Both the position numbers and the translations under genes were made by a program. This document shows positions 1-9,239 of a DNA stretch of 64,000 nucleotides, piece after piece. This DNA is from Candidatus Avimonas merdigallinarum (GTDB taxonomy: Bacteria; Bacillota; Clostridia; Oscillospirales; Acutalibacteraceae), in the NCBI GenBank assembly GCA_904377855.1, contig CAJFGS010000005.1, positions 30,261 to 94,260 of the forward strand, given 5' to 3'. The notes under the pieces were generated by a model. That model did no database searches and had not been told where the DNA came from. It saw nothing but the letters and a program-made list of their open reading frames with translations. Each line of letters starts with the position of its first letter. Position 1 is the stretch's first letter.

Positions 1-2
1 TC

Positions 3-725
3 GAGGGGGACCAGTACCTCTGCATGGTCACCCGGAAGGGGATCATCAAGCGGACCCGGCTGGACGCCTATTCCAACGCCCGGAAAAACGGGCTTATCGC
101 CATCGACCTGGACGAGGGGGACGAGCTGGCCTGGGTGCGGATGACCGACGGCTACCAGACCCTGATCGTAGGCACCCGCAAGGGGATGGCCATCCGCTTT
201 GACGAAAACGACGCCCGGGTGGTCGGCCGCACCGCCCGCGGTGTGAAGGCGATCACCCTGGACGAAGGGGACGAGGTCATCGGGATGTCGATCTGCCGGG
301 AGGGCGGGATGCTCCTGACCGTGTCCGAAACCGGGTACGGCCGGCGGAGCGAGCTGTCCGATTACCGCATCCAGTCCCGCGGCGGCAAGGGCCTGACCAA
401 TTACCACACCGAGCAGTTCGGCGACGTCGCGGCCATCAAGGTGGTGGACGAAGGGGACGATATCATCCTGATTGCCTCCGACGGCGTGATTATCCGCATG
501 AGCGCGGACGAGGTGCGGCTCTGCCGCCGCCCGTCCAAGGGGGTGCGGGTGATGCGCCTGGACGAGGGGGCCCGGATCGTCTCCCTGGCCCGCGCGCCCA
601 AGGAAGAGGACGGGCAGGAGGAAGGAGGCTCCGGGGAGGAAAGCGTCCTGCCTTCTAACGGGGACGCCGGCGGGGAAGCGCCGGGCGCCGCCGCGCCGGA
701 CGGCGGGGAGGAAACCGGGGAATAA
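3..725 (+). CDS. gyrA: DNA gyrase subunit A, C-terminal part (5' end outside window)
   Basis: The frame is open from the window edge, so only the C-terminal beta-pinwheel is present. Blades of this domain wrap DNA and give gyrase its negative supercoiling activity. Seen: blade signatures such as GRTARGVKAI, a degenerate GyrA box QSRGGKG (bases 372-392) within YRIQSRGGKG, and RPSKGVRVMRL, the same order as in Firmicute GyrA. The last 35 or so residues form an acidic, Gly/Ala-rich tail, which is common and variable. The GyrA-box resemblance favours GyrA over ParC. Position upstream of the mnmE-parB block fits an origin-proximal location (inference). Confidence 0.93.
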   Translation, partial: EGDQYLCMVTRKGIIKRTRLDAYSNARKNGLIAIDLDEGDELAWVRMTDGYQTLIVGTRKGMAIRFDENDARVVGRTARGVKAITLDEGDEVIGMSICREGGMLLTVSETGYGRRSELSDYRIQSRGGKGLTNYHTEQFGDVAAIKVVDEGDDIILIASDGVIIRMSADEVRLCRRPSKGVRVMRLDEGARIVSLARAPKEEDGQEEGGSGEESVLPSNGDAGGEAPGAAAPDGGEETGE

Positions 726-776
726 GACAACAGGGCGGCGAAAGGAACCGTCCGGCAGTAACGGAGGAAATGCCTT

Positions 777-1379
777 ATGCGGACAGCGTCAACAGTGGCG
801 AAGGTGATTATGTGGATCGCCGTGGTCTTTTACGTACTCCTTCAATTAGCGGCGATCGTGTCAATCCAGTTGGGGAACAATACGACGGTTATCGAACAGG
901 GGCGCCCGGAAGAGGTGTATAACATTGTCCCCCTGCTGGTTACCACCGTGGCGATGCTCGCGGCGGTTATCCTGTTCACCGTATGGAAGAAGCGGCGGTA
1001 TATCGGGGTGTTGATTGCGCTGGCGGCGGGGGTCGCCATCGTGGTGATTGCGTTCGACCTCGGGCGGGAGTTCCCGGTGCGGGTGTCGGGGTACGACACC
1101 GATCCCGGCCTGACGACCTGGAAGCTGGTTTGGCGGCATTTCGGGATGGTGCTGGTCCCGCTGGCGATGATCCCGGCCTGGCTGTGCGAACGGGCGTATA
1201 TGAAAAGCGCGGAATTCCAGATTTCCCTGTCCCGGGAGCCGAGCTATGACCTCTCGGGCGCGGCCATCTTCGTCGACGAGGAGGGGCGCAGGGAGGTCCT
1301 GGCCGAGCACCGCTTGAAGAAATCCCTGCGGAAAAAGCAGCAGGCGGCCGCGAAAAAGGCGGAAAGAAAGGCCGAATAA
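777..1379 (+). CDS. Four-helix membrane protein of unknown function
   Basis: The product of 200 residues is not recognised. Hydrophobic segments lie at about residues 8-30, 48-66, 74-92 and 118-137, with the charged KKRR between the second and third. After the last helix comes a soluble tail of about 60 residues that ends in a Lys/Ala-rich stretch ([20 protein letters not shown]). It starts 51 bases after gyrA with GGAGG-like bases (764-768) before the ATG, so it may be read with gyrA. A GC-rich hairpin follows at about 1382-1404. No catalytic motif is visible. Confidence 0.7.
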   Translation: MRTASTVAKVIMWIAVVFYVLLQLAAIVSIQLGNNTTVIEQGRPEEVYNIVPLLVTTVAMLAAVILFTVWKKRRYIGVLIALAAGVAIVVIAFDLGREFPVRVSGYDTDPGLTTWKLVWRHFGMVLVPLAMIPAWLCERAYMKSAEFQISLSREPSYDLSGAAIFVDEEGRREVLAEHRLKKSLRKKQQAAAKKAERKAE

Positions 1380-1414
1380 AGCGGGGGCGGGGCCGCCTCC
1401 CCCGGGCGGCCGTC

Positions 1415-1443
1415 TTGCCAAGCCGCGCAGAATATGATACACT
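1415..1443 (+). promoter_or_regulatory. Sigma-A-type promoter for the yebC gene
   Basis: TTGCCA (1415-1420) and TACACT (1438-1443) are separated by 17 bases, about 100 bases before the YebC start codon. Seen by eye only; no transcript data. Confidence 0.5.
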
Positions 1444-1546
1444 AAGGGGGTTTCCCCGGAAATACCGGCAGGCGGCGGGAGCTCCGTGCGGTATGCGGCG
1501 GGGCCCCTGCGGAAGTTTACTCTATGACGAAAGGGCTGTTTTACCC

Positions 1547-2293
1547 ATGTCGGGACACTCCAAATGGAATAACATCAAGCGGAAAAAAGAGAAGACGGAC
1601 GGCCAGAAGGCCAAGATCTTCACCAAGATGGGGCGGGAAATCGCCGTCGCGGTGAAGGAAGGCGGCAGCGGCGATCCCGCGAGCAACTCCAAGCTCAAGG
1701 ACGCGATCGCCAAGGCCAAGGCCAACAACGTGCCCAACGACAACATCGAGCGGATTATCAAAAAGGCGATGGGCGAGGGCAACGCCGACAATTACGAGGC
1801 CATCCAGTACGAGGGCTATGGGCCGAGCGGCATCGCGGTGATCGTGGAGACCCTCACCGACAACCGCAACCGCACCGCGGGCGACCTGCGCCATTACTTT
1901 GATAAATACGGCGGCAACCTGGGGATGACCGGCTGCGTGGGCTTCCTGTTCCAGAAAAAAGGGGTTTTGGTGATTGAAGCCGAGGGCCTGGACGAGGAAA
2001 AGGTGATGGAGGACGCGCTGGAGGCCGGCGCATCCGATTTTTCCACCGACGGCGACGTGTTCGAAATCACCACCGATCCCGCCGATTTTTCCGGCGTGCG
2101 GGACGACCTGGAAGCCAAGGGCTACGCCTTCGTCTCGGCGGAGGTGGAGCAGGTCCCCGACGTGTACAACCAGATCGAGGATCCGGAAGCGGTTAAAAAG
2201 ATGGAAAAGCTGCTGGAAATGCTGGACGACAACGACGACGTCCAGAACGTCTGGCATAACTGGGACCGCCCGGACGACGAGGAAGAGGAATAA
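1547..2293 (+). CDS. yebC: YebC/PmpR family protein (translation or transcription factor)
   Basis: The 248-residue product opens with [14 protein letters not shown], the near-invariant start of this family, which fixes the start codon at 1547; an in-frame extension to 1415 runs through the promoter and is rejected. Family members act either as DNA-binding regulators or, as shown recently for some, in relieving ribosome stalling at polyproline stretches; which applies here cannot be told. Other family signatures: the [18 protein letters not shown] helix, the IERIIKKA segment and [14 protein letters not shown]. The C terminus is strongly acidic (DDEEEE). Length equals the usual 240-250 residues. 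It is probably a single-gene unit. Confidence 0.93.
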   Translation: MSGHSKWNNIKRKKEKTDGQKAKIFTKMGREIAVAVKEGGSGDPASNSKLKDAIAKAKANNVPNDNIERIIKKAMGEGNADNYEAIQYEGYGPSGIAVIVETLTDNRNRTAGDLRHYFDKYGGNLGMTGCVGFLFQKKGVLVIEAEGLDEEKVMEDALEAGASDFSTDGDVFEITTDPADFSGVRDDLEAKGYAFVSAEVEQVPDVYNQIEDPEAVKKMEKLLEMLDDNDDVQNVWHNWDRPDDEEEE

Positions 2294-2936
2294 AACCGAA
2301 CGCCGTCAGCCCGTCCCCGTGTACTGCCGTACGCGGGGATTTTGCTGGCTGCAGGCTCCCCGGCTCTGCCTCGCGGGGGCCCGCAAAAGGTTTTCCGCCT
2401 TCCGTACTAGTACCGGGCGAAACGGGACGCCGGCGGGGAGGCTTTCCATACCCGCCAAAATGGCAGCCCGCCGTCCACGGGCCGCGGGGAAGGCGGGTGG
2501 GAGCAAATCCGCTGCAGCGTATCCTGGGGCGCCGCCCGGCAGCAGGCCCGAAAAGGGCCGCCCTGTTCGGGCCTGTGCCAGCCTCCGGCTTCGCGGGCAG
2601 CTGCGGCGTGAGGGCCTGCCGGCGTCCCGCTTCCTTGCCCGCTCTTTTCCCTGGCAGGGCTCGGGCTGCCGGGCCGCGGCCATCCTTTTCCGTGCGGCAG
2701 TTATCCCTTTCCGTGTGGCGGCTGCCCTGCCCGTGCGGCGCCTGCCTCCCTTTGGCCGGCGGCCATCCCTTGTTCAGCCGGCGGCCCCTGCGGCGGCGGC
2801 CGCCGATCCGCCGGGCCTCCCCCCGGTGTACCCGACCGGCCCTTATCCCGCCGGGGATCCCGCGCCAGACGGGCGGAGGGAGGGGGAAAACCGTCCGATC
2901 CCGGATAATATCGTATAATAGAAGGGTGATTATACA
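2294..2936. other. GC-rich spacer without a supported gene
   Basis: About 640 bases of GC-rich, low-complexity DNA. Open frames on both strands encode only Pro/Arg/Ala/Gly-rich sequence typical of chance frames in GC-rich DNA, have no ribosome binding site and match no family I recognise. A -10 like TATAAT at 2914-2919 precedes mnmE. Confidence 0.5.
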
Positions 2937-4313
2937 ATGAGTAATTCCCAACCCGTCATCGCGGCGATCTCCACCCCCCTGGCCCCGGCCGGGCTGGGGG
3001 TGATCCGCCTGTCCGGGGAGGGCGCGGTGGAACTGGCGGAACGGGTGTTCCGCCCGGCGTCCAAGACCCGGCGGCTTTCCGGCCTGCCGGGCTACACCGC
3101 GCTGTACGGGACGGTCCATGACCGGGAGGGGGACATCGACGAGTGCGTGGCGCTGGTGTTCCGCGCCCCCCACAGCTATACGGGGGAAGAGGTGGTGGAG
3201 CTCTCCTGCCACGGCGGGCTGTACCTGCTCCAGCGGACCCTGCGGGCGGTGCTGGACGCGGGCGCGCGGCCGGCCGGGGCCGGGGAATTCACCCGCCGCG
3301 CCTTCCTCAACGGCAAGCTGGATTTCACCCGGGCGGAAGCGGTGATGGATCTCATCGCCGCGAACGGGAAGCTGGCGGCGAAGGCGGCGCTGGCGGCCCG
3401 GGAAGGGGCGGTCTACCGCCGGCTGGAGGAGGTCAAGGGGATCCTCCTGGGCGCGGCGGCCAACCTGTCCGCCTATGTGGATTACCCCGACGACGATATC
3501 CCTGAGCTCAGCCCCGAAGCGCTGGGGGCGCAGCTTTCCCAGGCGCGGGACAGGATGCGGGGGCTGCTGGATACCTACGACGCCGGCCGGGTCCTCCGGG
3601 AAGGGGTGGACACCGTCATCGTGGGCAGCCCGAACGTCGGGAAATCCACCCTGATGAACCGGCTGGCGGGGTGCGAGCGGAGCATCGTCACCCCCTTGGC
3701 CGGCACCACGCGGGACGTGGTGGAGGAAACGGTCCGGCTGGGGGACGTCCTGCTGCGGCTGGCGGATACGGCGGGGCTCCGCGCCACCGAGGACGAGGTG
3801 GAGAGCATCGGCGTCCGGCGCGCGCAGTCCCGCATGGAGACGGCCGCCCTCCTGCTGGTGGTGTTCGACGGCTCCCGCCCCCTGACCGAGGACGACCGCC
3901 GCATGGCGGAATCGGCCTCCCGGCAGAACGCGGTGGCGGTCATTAACAAGGCCGATTTGGGGCTCGATGTAAACGAAGAGTATATTCGATCAATATTTCA
4001 ACGGGTAGTGGTTGTTTCCGCCCGGGACGGGGAGGGGATCCCCGTCCTGGAGCAGGCGGTCCGGGAGGCGGTGGGGCTGGCCGGTATCGACGGGACCCAG
4101 CCGCTGCTGGCCAACGAGCGGCAGCGCCGGTGCGCGGCCGCCTGCCTCGACTGCCTGGAGGAGGCGCTGGCGGCCCTCGCCGCCGGCATGACGCTGGACG
4201 CGGTCGGGGTGGACATCGACGGGGCGGTTTCCGCCCTGCTGGAACTGACCGGGGAACGGGCCACCGAAGCGGTGGTGGACGAGGTGTTCGCCCGGTTCTG
4301 CGTGGGGAAATAA
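2937..4313 (+). CDS. mnmE: tRNA modification GTPase MnmE
   Basis: With MnmG this GTPase installs the (carboxymethyl)aminomethyl group on U34 of certain tRNAs. The 458-residue length is normal. Seen: N-terminal folate-binding-type domain beginning IAAISTPLAPAGLGVIRLSG, TGEEVVELSCHGG, the G domain with P loop GSPNVGKST (about residues 224-232), G2 TT of GTTRD, G3 DTAG, G4 NKAD, and the C-terminal FCVGK carrying the catalytic Cys (usual form FCIGK). The ATG follows GAAGGGTGATTATACA. mnmG begins 76 bases downstream. A short AT-rich patch at 3964-4016 interrupts the GC-rich coding sequence. Confidence 0.97.
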   Translation: MSNSQPVIAAISTPLAPAGLGVIRLSGEGAVELAERVFRPASKTRRLSGLPGYTALYGTVHDREGDIDECVALVFRAPHSYTGEEVVELSCHGGLYLLQRTLRAVLDAGARPAGAGEFTRRAFLNGKLDFTRAEAVMDLIAANGKLAAKAALAAREGAVYRRLEEVKGILLGAAANLSAYVDYPDDDIPELSPEALGAQLSQARDRMRGLLDTYDAGRVLREGVDTVIVGSPNVGKSTLMNRLAGCERSIVTPLAGTTRDVVEETVRLGDVLLRLADTAGLRATEDEVESIGVRRAQSRMETAALLLVVFDGSRPLTEDDRRMAESASRQNAVAVINKADLGLDVNEEYIRSIFQRVVVVSARDGEGIPVLEQAVREAVGLAGIDGTQPLLANERQRRCAAACLDCLEEALAALAAGMTLDAVGVDIDGAVSALLELTGERATEAVVDEVFARFCVGK

Positions 4314-4389
4314 ACGCGGGGGCGGCGGGACCGCTTCCAGGAGACAGGGAAAAAGGGTCCGGACAGGCGGACGGGTCAGGGAGAATGTG

Positions 4390-6288
4390 ATGAAATTTTT
4401 TGCGGGCGAATATGAAGTGGCGGTAATCGGCGCGGGGCACGCGGGGATCGAGGCGGCGCTGGCCGCCGCGCGCATGGGCTGTTCCACGGCGGTTTTTACC
4501 ATCAATCTGGACTGGGTGGGGAATATGCCCTGCAACCCCTCGATCGGGGGGACGGCGAAGGGCCACCTGGTGCGGGAGATCGACGCCCTGGGCGGCGAGA
4601 TGGGGAAGGCGGCGGACGCGACCTTCCTGCAATCCCGCATGCTCAACCGGGGGAAGGGCCCGGCCGTGCACTCCCTGCGCGCGCAGATCGACCGGCGGGA
4701 CTATTCCGCCTATATGAAGCATACGCTGGAAACCACCCCGGGGCTGGACATCCACCAGGCCGAGGTGGTCGCCCTCGAACGGGAGGGCGGGAAATGGAAA
4801 TTAACGACAAAACTGGAAGAAGAATACCTTTCACAGACGGTGATCATCGCTTCCGGCACCTTCCTGCAGGGGAAGATCTTTGTGGGGGACGTCTCCTATG
4901 ACGGCGGTCCGGACGGGATGTTCGCGGCGACGGGGCTGACCGGCTCCCTGCGGGGGCTGGGGGTGTCTCTCCGCCGGTTCAAGACCGGGACGCCGGCCCG
5001 GGTGCTCAAGTCCAGCCTCGACTTCACCCGGATGGAGCGGCAGGAGGGGGAGACCCCGGTGGTGCCCTTTTCCTTTGAGACGGGCGGGGTGCTGGAAAAC
5101 CGGGAGGTGTGCCACATCACCTGGACCACGCCCGAGACCAAGGCGGTCATCCTGGCCAACCTGCACCGTTCCCCCCTCTACGGCGGGAAGATCGAGGGGG
5201 TGGGGCCGCGGTACTGCCCGAGCATCGAGGACAAAATCGTCCGTTTCGCGGATAAGGAGCGGCATCAGGTGTTTGTGGAGCCCTGCGGCCTCCACACCGA
5301 CGAGATGTACCTCCAGGGGCTTTCCTCCTCCCTGCCGGTGGACGTGCAGCTGGCCTTCCTGCGCACCATCCCGGGGCTGGAAAAGGTGAAGGTGATGCGG
5401 CCGGCCTACGCCATCGAATACGACTGCTGCGACCCCCTCCAGCTTGACGGGACGCTGGAGTTCCTGGATCTGCCCGGCTTATACGGCGCCGGGCAGTTCA
5501 ACGGCAGCTCCGGGTACGAGGAGGCGGCGGCCCAGGGCCTGGTGGCCGGGATAAATGCCGCCCGGAAGGTGCAGGGGCTGCCGGCCATGCGGCTGGACCG
5601 GGCCTCCAGCTACATCGGGACGCTGGTGGACGATCTGGTGACCAAGGGCTGCACCGACCCTTACCGGATGATGACCTCCCGTTCGGAGTACCGGCTGGTC
5701 CTCCGGCAGGACAACGCGGACGAGCGGCTGACCCCGATTGGGCGGGAGATGGGGCTGGTGGACGACGTCCGCTGGGCGCATTTTGCCCGCCGGCAGGATC
5801 AGAAGCAGGCGGAGCGGCGCCGGCTGCGGGAAACCGTCCTCCCGCCCAGCGAGCGGCTGAACGCCCTGCTTGTTTCATGTGAAACAACGCCGGTTTCCAG
5901 CGGGGTCCGGCTGGAGGAACTCCTCCGCCGCCCTCAGCTCGACTATGCCAGGCTGGAACCGGTGGACGAGGGGCGGCCCGCCCTCGATCCGCTGGTGCGG
6001 GAGCAGATTGAGGTGGAACTGAAGTACGAGGGGTACATCCGCCGCCAGCAGAGTGCCATCCAGGAGATGCGGCGGCTGGAAAACCGGCTGCTGCCGGAAT
6101 CGATTGCCTATGAAACGATCACCGGCCTGACCAAGGAGGCGCAGGAGAAGCTGAACCGGGTGAGGCCCCGCAGCATCGGGCAGGCGTCCCGGATCAGCGG
6201 GGTCAGCCCGGCGGATATCTCGGTGCTGCTGGTGTGGCTCGGCAGCCGGAAGGGCCGGCCGGGCGGAGGGGAGGAACCGCATGATTGA
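4390..6288 (+). CDS. mnmG: tRNA uridine 5-carboxymethylaminomethyl modification enzyme MnmG (GidA)
   Basis: FAD enzyme that partners MnmE in wobble-uridine modification. Seen: dinucleotide-binding motif VIGAGHAGIEAALAAARMG at the N terminus, CNPSIGGTAKGHLVREIDA, GTFLQGKIFVG, and the GSSGYEEAAAQGLVAGINAA segment typical of the family. Its 632 residues are the usual size. ATG 4390 is preferred to the in-frame GTG 4387 because AGGGAG (4378-4383) is then six bases away. The last eight bases overlap rsmG, which indicates translational coupling. A perfect parS-type site is embedded in the coding sequence at 5871-5886. Confidence 0.97.
   Translation: MKFFAGEYEVAVIGAGHAGIEAALAAARMGCSTAVFTINLDWVGNMPCNPSIGGTAKGHLVREIDALGGEMGKAADATFLQSRMLNRGKGPAVHSLRAQIDRRDYSAYMKHTLETTPGLDIHQAEVVALEREGGKWKLTTKLEEEYLSQTVIIASGTFLQGKIFVGDVSYDGGPDGMFAATGLTGSLRGLGVSLRRFKTGTPARVLKSSLDFTRMERQEGETPVVPFSFETGGVLENREVCHITWTTPETKAVILANLHRSPLYGGKIEGVGPRYCPSIEDKIVRFADKERHQVFVEPCGLHTDEMYLQGLSSSLPVDVQLAFLRTIPGLEKVKVMRPAYAIEYDCCDPLQLDGTLEFLDLPGLYGAGQFNGSSGYEEAAAQGLVAGINAARKVQGLPAMRLDRASSYIGTLVDDLVTKGCTDPYRMMTSRSEYRLVLRQDNADERLTPIGREMGLVDDVRWAHFARRQDQKQAERRRLRETVLPPSERLNALLVSCETTPVSSGVRLEELLRRPQLDYARLEPVDEGRPALDPLVREQIEVELKYEGYIRRQQSAIQEMRRLENRLLPESIAYETITGLTKEAQEKLNRVRPRSIGQASRISGVSPADISVLLVWLGSRKGRPGGGEEPHD
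5871..5886. promoter_or_regulatory. parS-type centromere site inside mnmG
   Basis: The 16-base palindrome TGTTTCATGTGAAACA differs from the Firmicute parS consensus TGTTTCACGTGAAACA at one central position. An identical copy lies at 8058-8073. ParB (encoded at 9240) is expected to load here and spread. In-frame it encodes CFM/CET residues of MnmG, so it is compatible with the protein. Confidence 0.88.
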
Positions 6289-7009
6289 CCGCGAAAGCCT
6301 GCGTTGCCAGGCGGCGGAGCAGGGGATCAACCTGTCGGAGGAGATGCTCGCCCGCTTTGACCGGTATGCGGCGCTGCTGGTCGAATGGAATGAGAGAATC
6401 AACCTGACGGCGATTACCGCGCCGGAGGAGATTGTCCGGAAGCATTTTGTGGACAGCCTTACCCTGCTCCCCTGCCTGCCGGAAGGGGAACTGCGGTTGA
6501 TCGACGTGGGGACGGGGGCCGGCTTCCCCGGCGTGGCGCTGGCAATTGCCCGCCCCTCCATCCGGCTCACCCTGCTGGACAGCCTGAATAAACGGCTGGT
6601 TTTCCTGCAGGAGCTCTGCGGCGCCCTGTCCATCCCGGTGACCCTTGTCCACGCCCGGGCGGAGGACGGCGGCCGGAAGCCGGAGCTGCGGGAACAGTTC
6701 GATGCGGCGACCGCCCGCGCCGTGGCCGCGCTGCCCACCCTTTGCGAATACTGCCTGCCCTTTGTCCGGCCGGGCGGCGTCTTTTACGCGATGAAGGGGC
6801 CGGACGGGACGGAAGAGGCCAAAGCCGCCCAGAACGCAGCCCGGCTCCTGGGCGGGCGGATCGGCGTGCCCCGTGCGGTCCGGCTTCCCGGCGGGCCGGG
6901 GGAGGAAGCGCTGGAGCGGCTGCTGATTCCTGTCGACAAGGTATCCGCAACGCCGCCGTCCTATCCCCGCCCTTCGGCAAAAATCGCCAAGCAGGGACCG
7001 CTGAAATAA
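6281..7009 (+). CDS. rsmG: 16S rRNA (guanine527-N7)-methyltransferase RsmG (GidB)
   Basis: SAM-dependent enzyme that methylates G527 of 16S rRNA. Its 242 residues match the family length. Seen: KHFVDSLTLLPCLP before the SAM-binding motif DVGTGAGFPGVALAIARP (about residues 71-88), then RAVAALPTLCEYCLP and the terminal YPRPSAKIAKQGPL, which corresponds to the family's YPR...KKPL ending. It overlaps the mnmG stop by eight bases and so is coupled to it. The next gene, noc, has its own -10 element, so the operon may end here. Confidence 0.96.
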   Translation: MIDRESLRCQAAEQGINLSEEMLARFDRYAALLVEWNERINLTAITAPEEIVRKHFVDSLTLLPCLPEGELRLIDVGTGAGFPGVALAIARPSIRLTLLDSLNKRLVFLQELCGALSIPVTLVHARAEDGGRKPELREQFDAATARAVAALPTLCEYCLPFVRPGGVFYAMKGPDGTEEAKAAQNAARLLGGRIGVPRAVRLPGGPGEEALERLLIPVDKVSATPPSYPRPSAKIAKQGPLK

Positions 7010-7051
7010 CCGTTCGACAACCGGATCCGACACAATTGGAAAAGGCTTCCA

Positions 7052-7060
7052 TGCTATACT
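7052..7060 (+). promoter_or_regulatory. Extended -10 promoter before noc
   Basis: TGCTATACT (7052-7060) is an extended -10 element; no good -35 is visible. The start codon of noc lies about 80 bases downstream. Confidence 0.4.
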
Positions 7061-7142
7061 GGCACCGCAGCGGGTTAATCGGGAGGGAGTTTGTCGGCTT
7101 TCCTTTGATTCCCGGATTGCGCGATAGAAGGGACGTGCCGGT

Positions 7143-8003
7143 ATGGGGATGTTTAAAGCAAAATATAAGACAAGCGGGCGGATCCTGCTGATCCCGACGG
7201 GGGATATCCAGCCCAACCCGGATCAGCCGCGGAAGGAGTTCAGCTACGAGAAGCTGCTGGAATTGGCCCAGAGCATCAATGAAAACGGGCTCATCCATCC
7301 GCTCACCATCCGCTTCCAGCAGGACAAGCCGGTCCTGGTGGCGGGGGAACGGCGGCTGCGCGCCGCAAAAATCGCGGGGATCCGGGAGATCCCCTGCATT
7401 GCCGTGGAAGGGGAAGGGGACCGATCCGCCCTGCTCGCCCTGATCGAGAACCTCCAGCGGGAGGACATGAACTGCTTTGAGGAGGCGGAGGGGATCCGGC
7501 GGCTGATCGCCGTCTACGGGCTGACGCAGGAGGAAGCCGCCAACCGGCTGGGCTGCTCCCAGCCGACGGTGGCCAACCGCCTGCGGCTGCTGCGGCTCGC
7601 GCCGGAGGAGAGGCGGGCGATCCTCGCGGCCGGGCTGACCGAGCGCCATGCCCGCGCGCTCCTGCGGCTGGAGGAGCCGGCCGCCCGCGCCGCCGCCCTC
7701 AAACGGATTATCGAGGGGAAGCTGAACGCTGCGCAGACCGACCGCCTGATCGACGAGATGGTGCAGGGAAAAGCGCAGGGGGCAAAACCGAAGCCGAAGC
7801 GGCCCCTCCCGCTGGTCCGGGATATCCGGCTGTTCCTGAATACGGTCAACAACGCGGTGGACACGATGCGCCGCTCTGGGATTGACGCCAGCGCGGAGAA
7901 GACGGAAACCGAGGAATTCATCCAATACGTCGTCCGGATCCCCAAGGAGCAGGGAGGCAAGTCGCCGCTGGTGCTCCACCGGAAGAAGGACTGCACGGCA
8001 TAA
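7143..8003 (+). CDS. noc: ParB-like nucleoid occlusion protein (Noc type)
   Basis: ParB/Spo0J-superfamily DNA-binding CTP switch protein. Seen: N-terminal ParB domain with IQPNPDQPRKEF, GERRLRAAKIAGI (CTP-binding box, about residues 69-81), ENLQREDMNCFEEAEGIRRL, then a helix-turn-helix, YGLTQEEAANRLGCSQPTVA, and a short C-terminal dimer region. Noc rather than ParB is inferred from its place between rsmG and parA, as in Bacillus, and from the separate ParA-linked parB at 9240. The 286-residue length suits both. GATAGAAGGGA supplies the ribosome binding site. A terminator and a parS-type site follow directly. Confidence 0.85.
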   Translation: MGMFKAKYKTSGRILLIPTGDIQPNPDQPRKEFSYEKLLELAQSINENGLIHPLTIRFQQDKPVLVAGERRLRAAKIAGIREIPCIAVEGEGDRSALLALIENLQREDMNCFEEAEGIRRLIAVYGLTQEEAANRLGCSQPTVANRLRLLRLAPEERRAILAAGLTERHARALLRLEEPAARAAALKRIIEGKLNAAQTDRLIDEMVQGKAQGAKPKPKRPLPLVRDIRLFLNTVNNAVDTMRRSGIDASAEKTETEEFIQYVVRIPKEQGGKSPLVLHRKKDCTA

Positions 8004-8020
8004 GGATACATAAGGATAGA

Positions 8021-8058
8021 AGGGAGCGCTCCGCAAAGAGGCGGGGCGCTCCCTTTTT
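8021..8058 (+). terminator. Rho-independent terminator after noc
   Basis: GGGAGCGCTCCGC (8022-8034) pairs with GCGGGGCGCTCCC (8041-8053) and five T follow. The T run touches the parS-type site. Confidence 0.85.
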
Positions 8059-8073
8059 GTTTCATGTGAAACA
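8058..8073. promoter_or_regulatory. parS-type centromere site behind noc
   Basis: TGTTTCATGTGAAACA, identical to the copy in mnmG at 5871-5886 and one base from the parS consensus. It is intergenic, directly after the noc terminator and upstream of parA. Confidence 0.9.
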
Positions 8074-8336
8074 TTTGCGCTTCTTCTGCAGCCGGAAGGG
8101 AGGCGGGCGCGGGGCGGGGACGCAGAAGCGGGGAGGCAGGAGAAGAGGCCCGGCGGCATCCGGGAAGGCGGGGAAGGGCGGGGAACAGGACAGGCAGGAC
8201 GAGGGGGAAAGGAATGGAGAAAAAAGAGTAAAAAGCGGGGGAGGGGCGCTGAAAATGGGCGGAAAGCGGCCGGAAAGCCGCCAAAGAGGCAAAGGAGGGA
8301 GGAAAATTCCCTCTTTCCCCCTGCAGGGGATTGTGC
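8074..8336 (+). other. Purine-rich spacer between parS and the parA promoter
   Basis: About 260 bases in which the plus strand is almost only G and A. No gene is supported. The parA promoter follows: an extended -10 TGCTATAAT at 8334-8342. Confidence 0.6.
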
Positions 8337-8453
8337 TATAATAAAACCCGAGCCGCCTCTGCCTGGGCTGAAGGGGCCGAAAAGGACGAAAAACAGGCAG
8401 ACGGCGGGAAAAAGACGGCTCAAAGGGCGACGGAAAGGACAGGTGCGGGGCAG

Positions 8454-9215
8454 ATGGCGAAAATCGTTGCGGTCGTGAACCAAAAGGGCGGGGTGGGGAA
8501 AACCACCACCACCGTCAACCTCGCGTCGGCGGTCGGCGCCCGGGGGAAACGCTGCCTGCTGGTGGATGTGGACCCGCAGGGGAACGCGACCAGCGGCCTG
8601 GGCGTGGATAAGCGGGAGACCGCCCAGTCGACCTACGAACTCCTCATCGGGACGGCGGAGCCGGAGGCGGTCCTCCTCCATACCGAATATAAAAACGTCG
8701 ATATCCTGCCCTCCGGCATCCGGCTGGCCGGCGCGGAAATCGAGATGGTGGACCTCAACCGGCGGGAAAGCCGGCTCACCGCGGCCCTGGCGCCGCTGCG
8801 GGGGCAGTACGACTACATTTTTATCGACTGCCCGCCCTCCCTGGGGCTTCTGACGCTGAACGCCCTGTGCGCGGCGGACACCCTGCTGGTGCCTATACAG
8901 TGCGAATACTATGCCTTGGAGGGGCTGTCCCAGCTCATGGCGACCGTGCGGCAGGTCAAGCGGCTGTACAACCCGCAGCTTGAACTGGACGGCGTCCTGC
9001 TGACCATGTACGACGGGCGGCTGAACCTCACCCAGCAGGTGGTGGCCGAGGTGAAGAAATTCTTCCCCCGCAAGGTCTACGCCACCGCCATCCCGCGCAG
9101 CGTCCGGCTTTCGGAAGCGCCCAGCTTCGGGAAGCCCATCAACTACTACGATCGCGCCTCCCGCGGCGCCCAGGCGTACGACGCGCTCGCAGCGGAGTTT
9201 ATGCAGAAGAAATAA
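8454..9215 (+). CDS. parA: Chromosome partitioning ATPase ParA (Soj)
   Basis: Walker-type ATPase that works with ParB and parS in chromosome segregation and, in Firmicutes, replication control through DnaA. Seen at the N terminus: deviant Walker A KGGVGKTTT with IVAVVNQKGG just before it, then VDVDPQGNATSGLG, Walker B IFIDCPPSLG, and PIQCEYYALEGL. The start at 8454 gives 253 residues, the usual size; an in-frame extension to 8331 encodes 41 unrelated polar residues over the promoter region and is rejected. The ribosome binding site (GGAAAGGA) is rather far upstream. parB follows after 24 bases. Confidence 0.96.
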   Translation: MAKIVAVVNQKGGVGKTTTTVNLASAVGARGKRCLLVDVDPQGNATSGLGVDKRETAQSTYELLIGTAEPEAVLLHTEYKNVDILPSGIRLAGAEIEMVDLNRRESRLTAALAPLRGQYDYIFIDCPPSLGLLTLNALCAADTLLVPIQCEYYALEGLSQLMATVRQVKRLYNPQLELDGVLLTMYDGRLNLTQQVVAEVKKFFPRKVYATAIPRSVRLSEAPSFGKPINYYDRASRGAQAYDALAAEFMQKK

Positions 9216-9239
9216 AGGAAAACGAGGGAGGAACGGCGA

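Noticed and set aside
2319..2940. Overlapping frames of 147-199 codons before mnmE
   Set aside because: Low-complexity Arg/Pro/Ala sequence in both frames, no start signal, and no recognisable domain.
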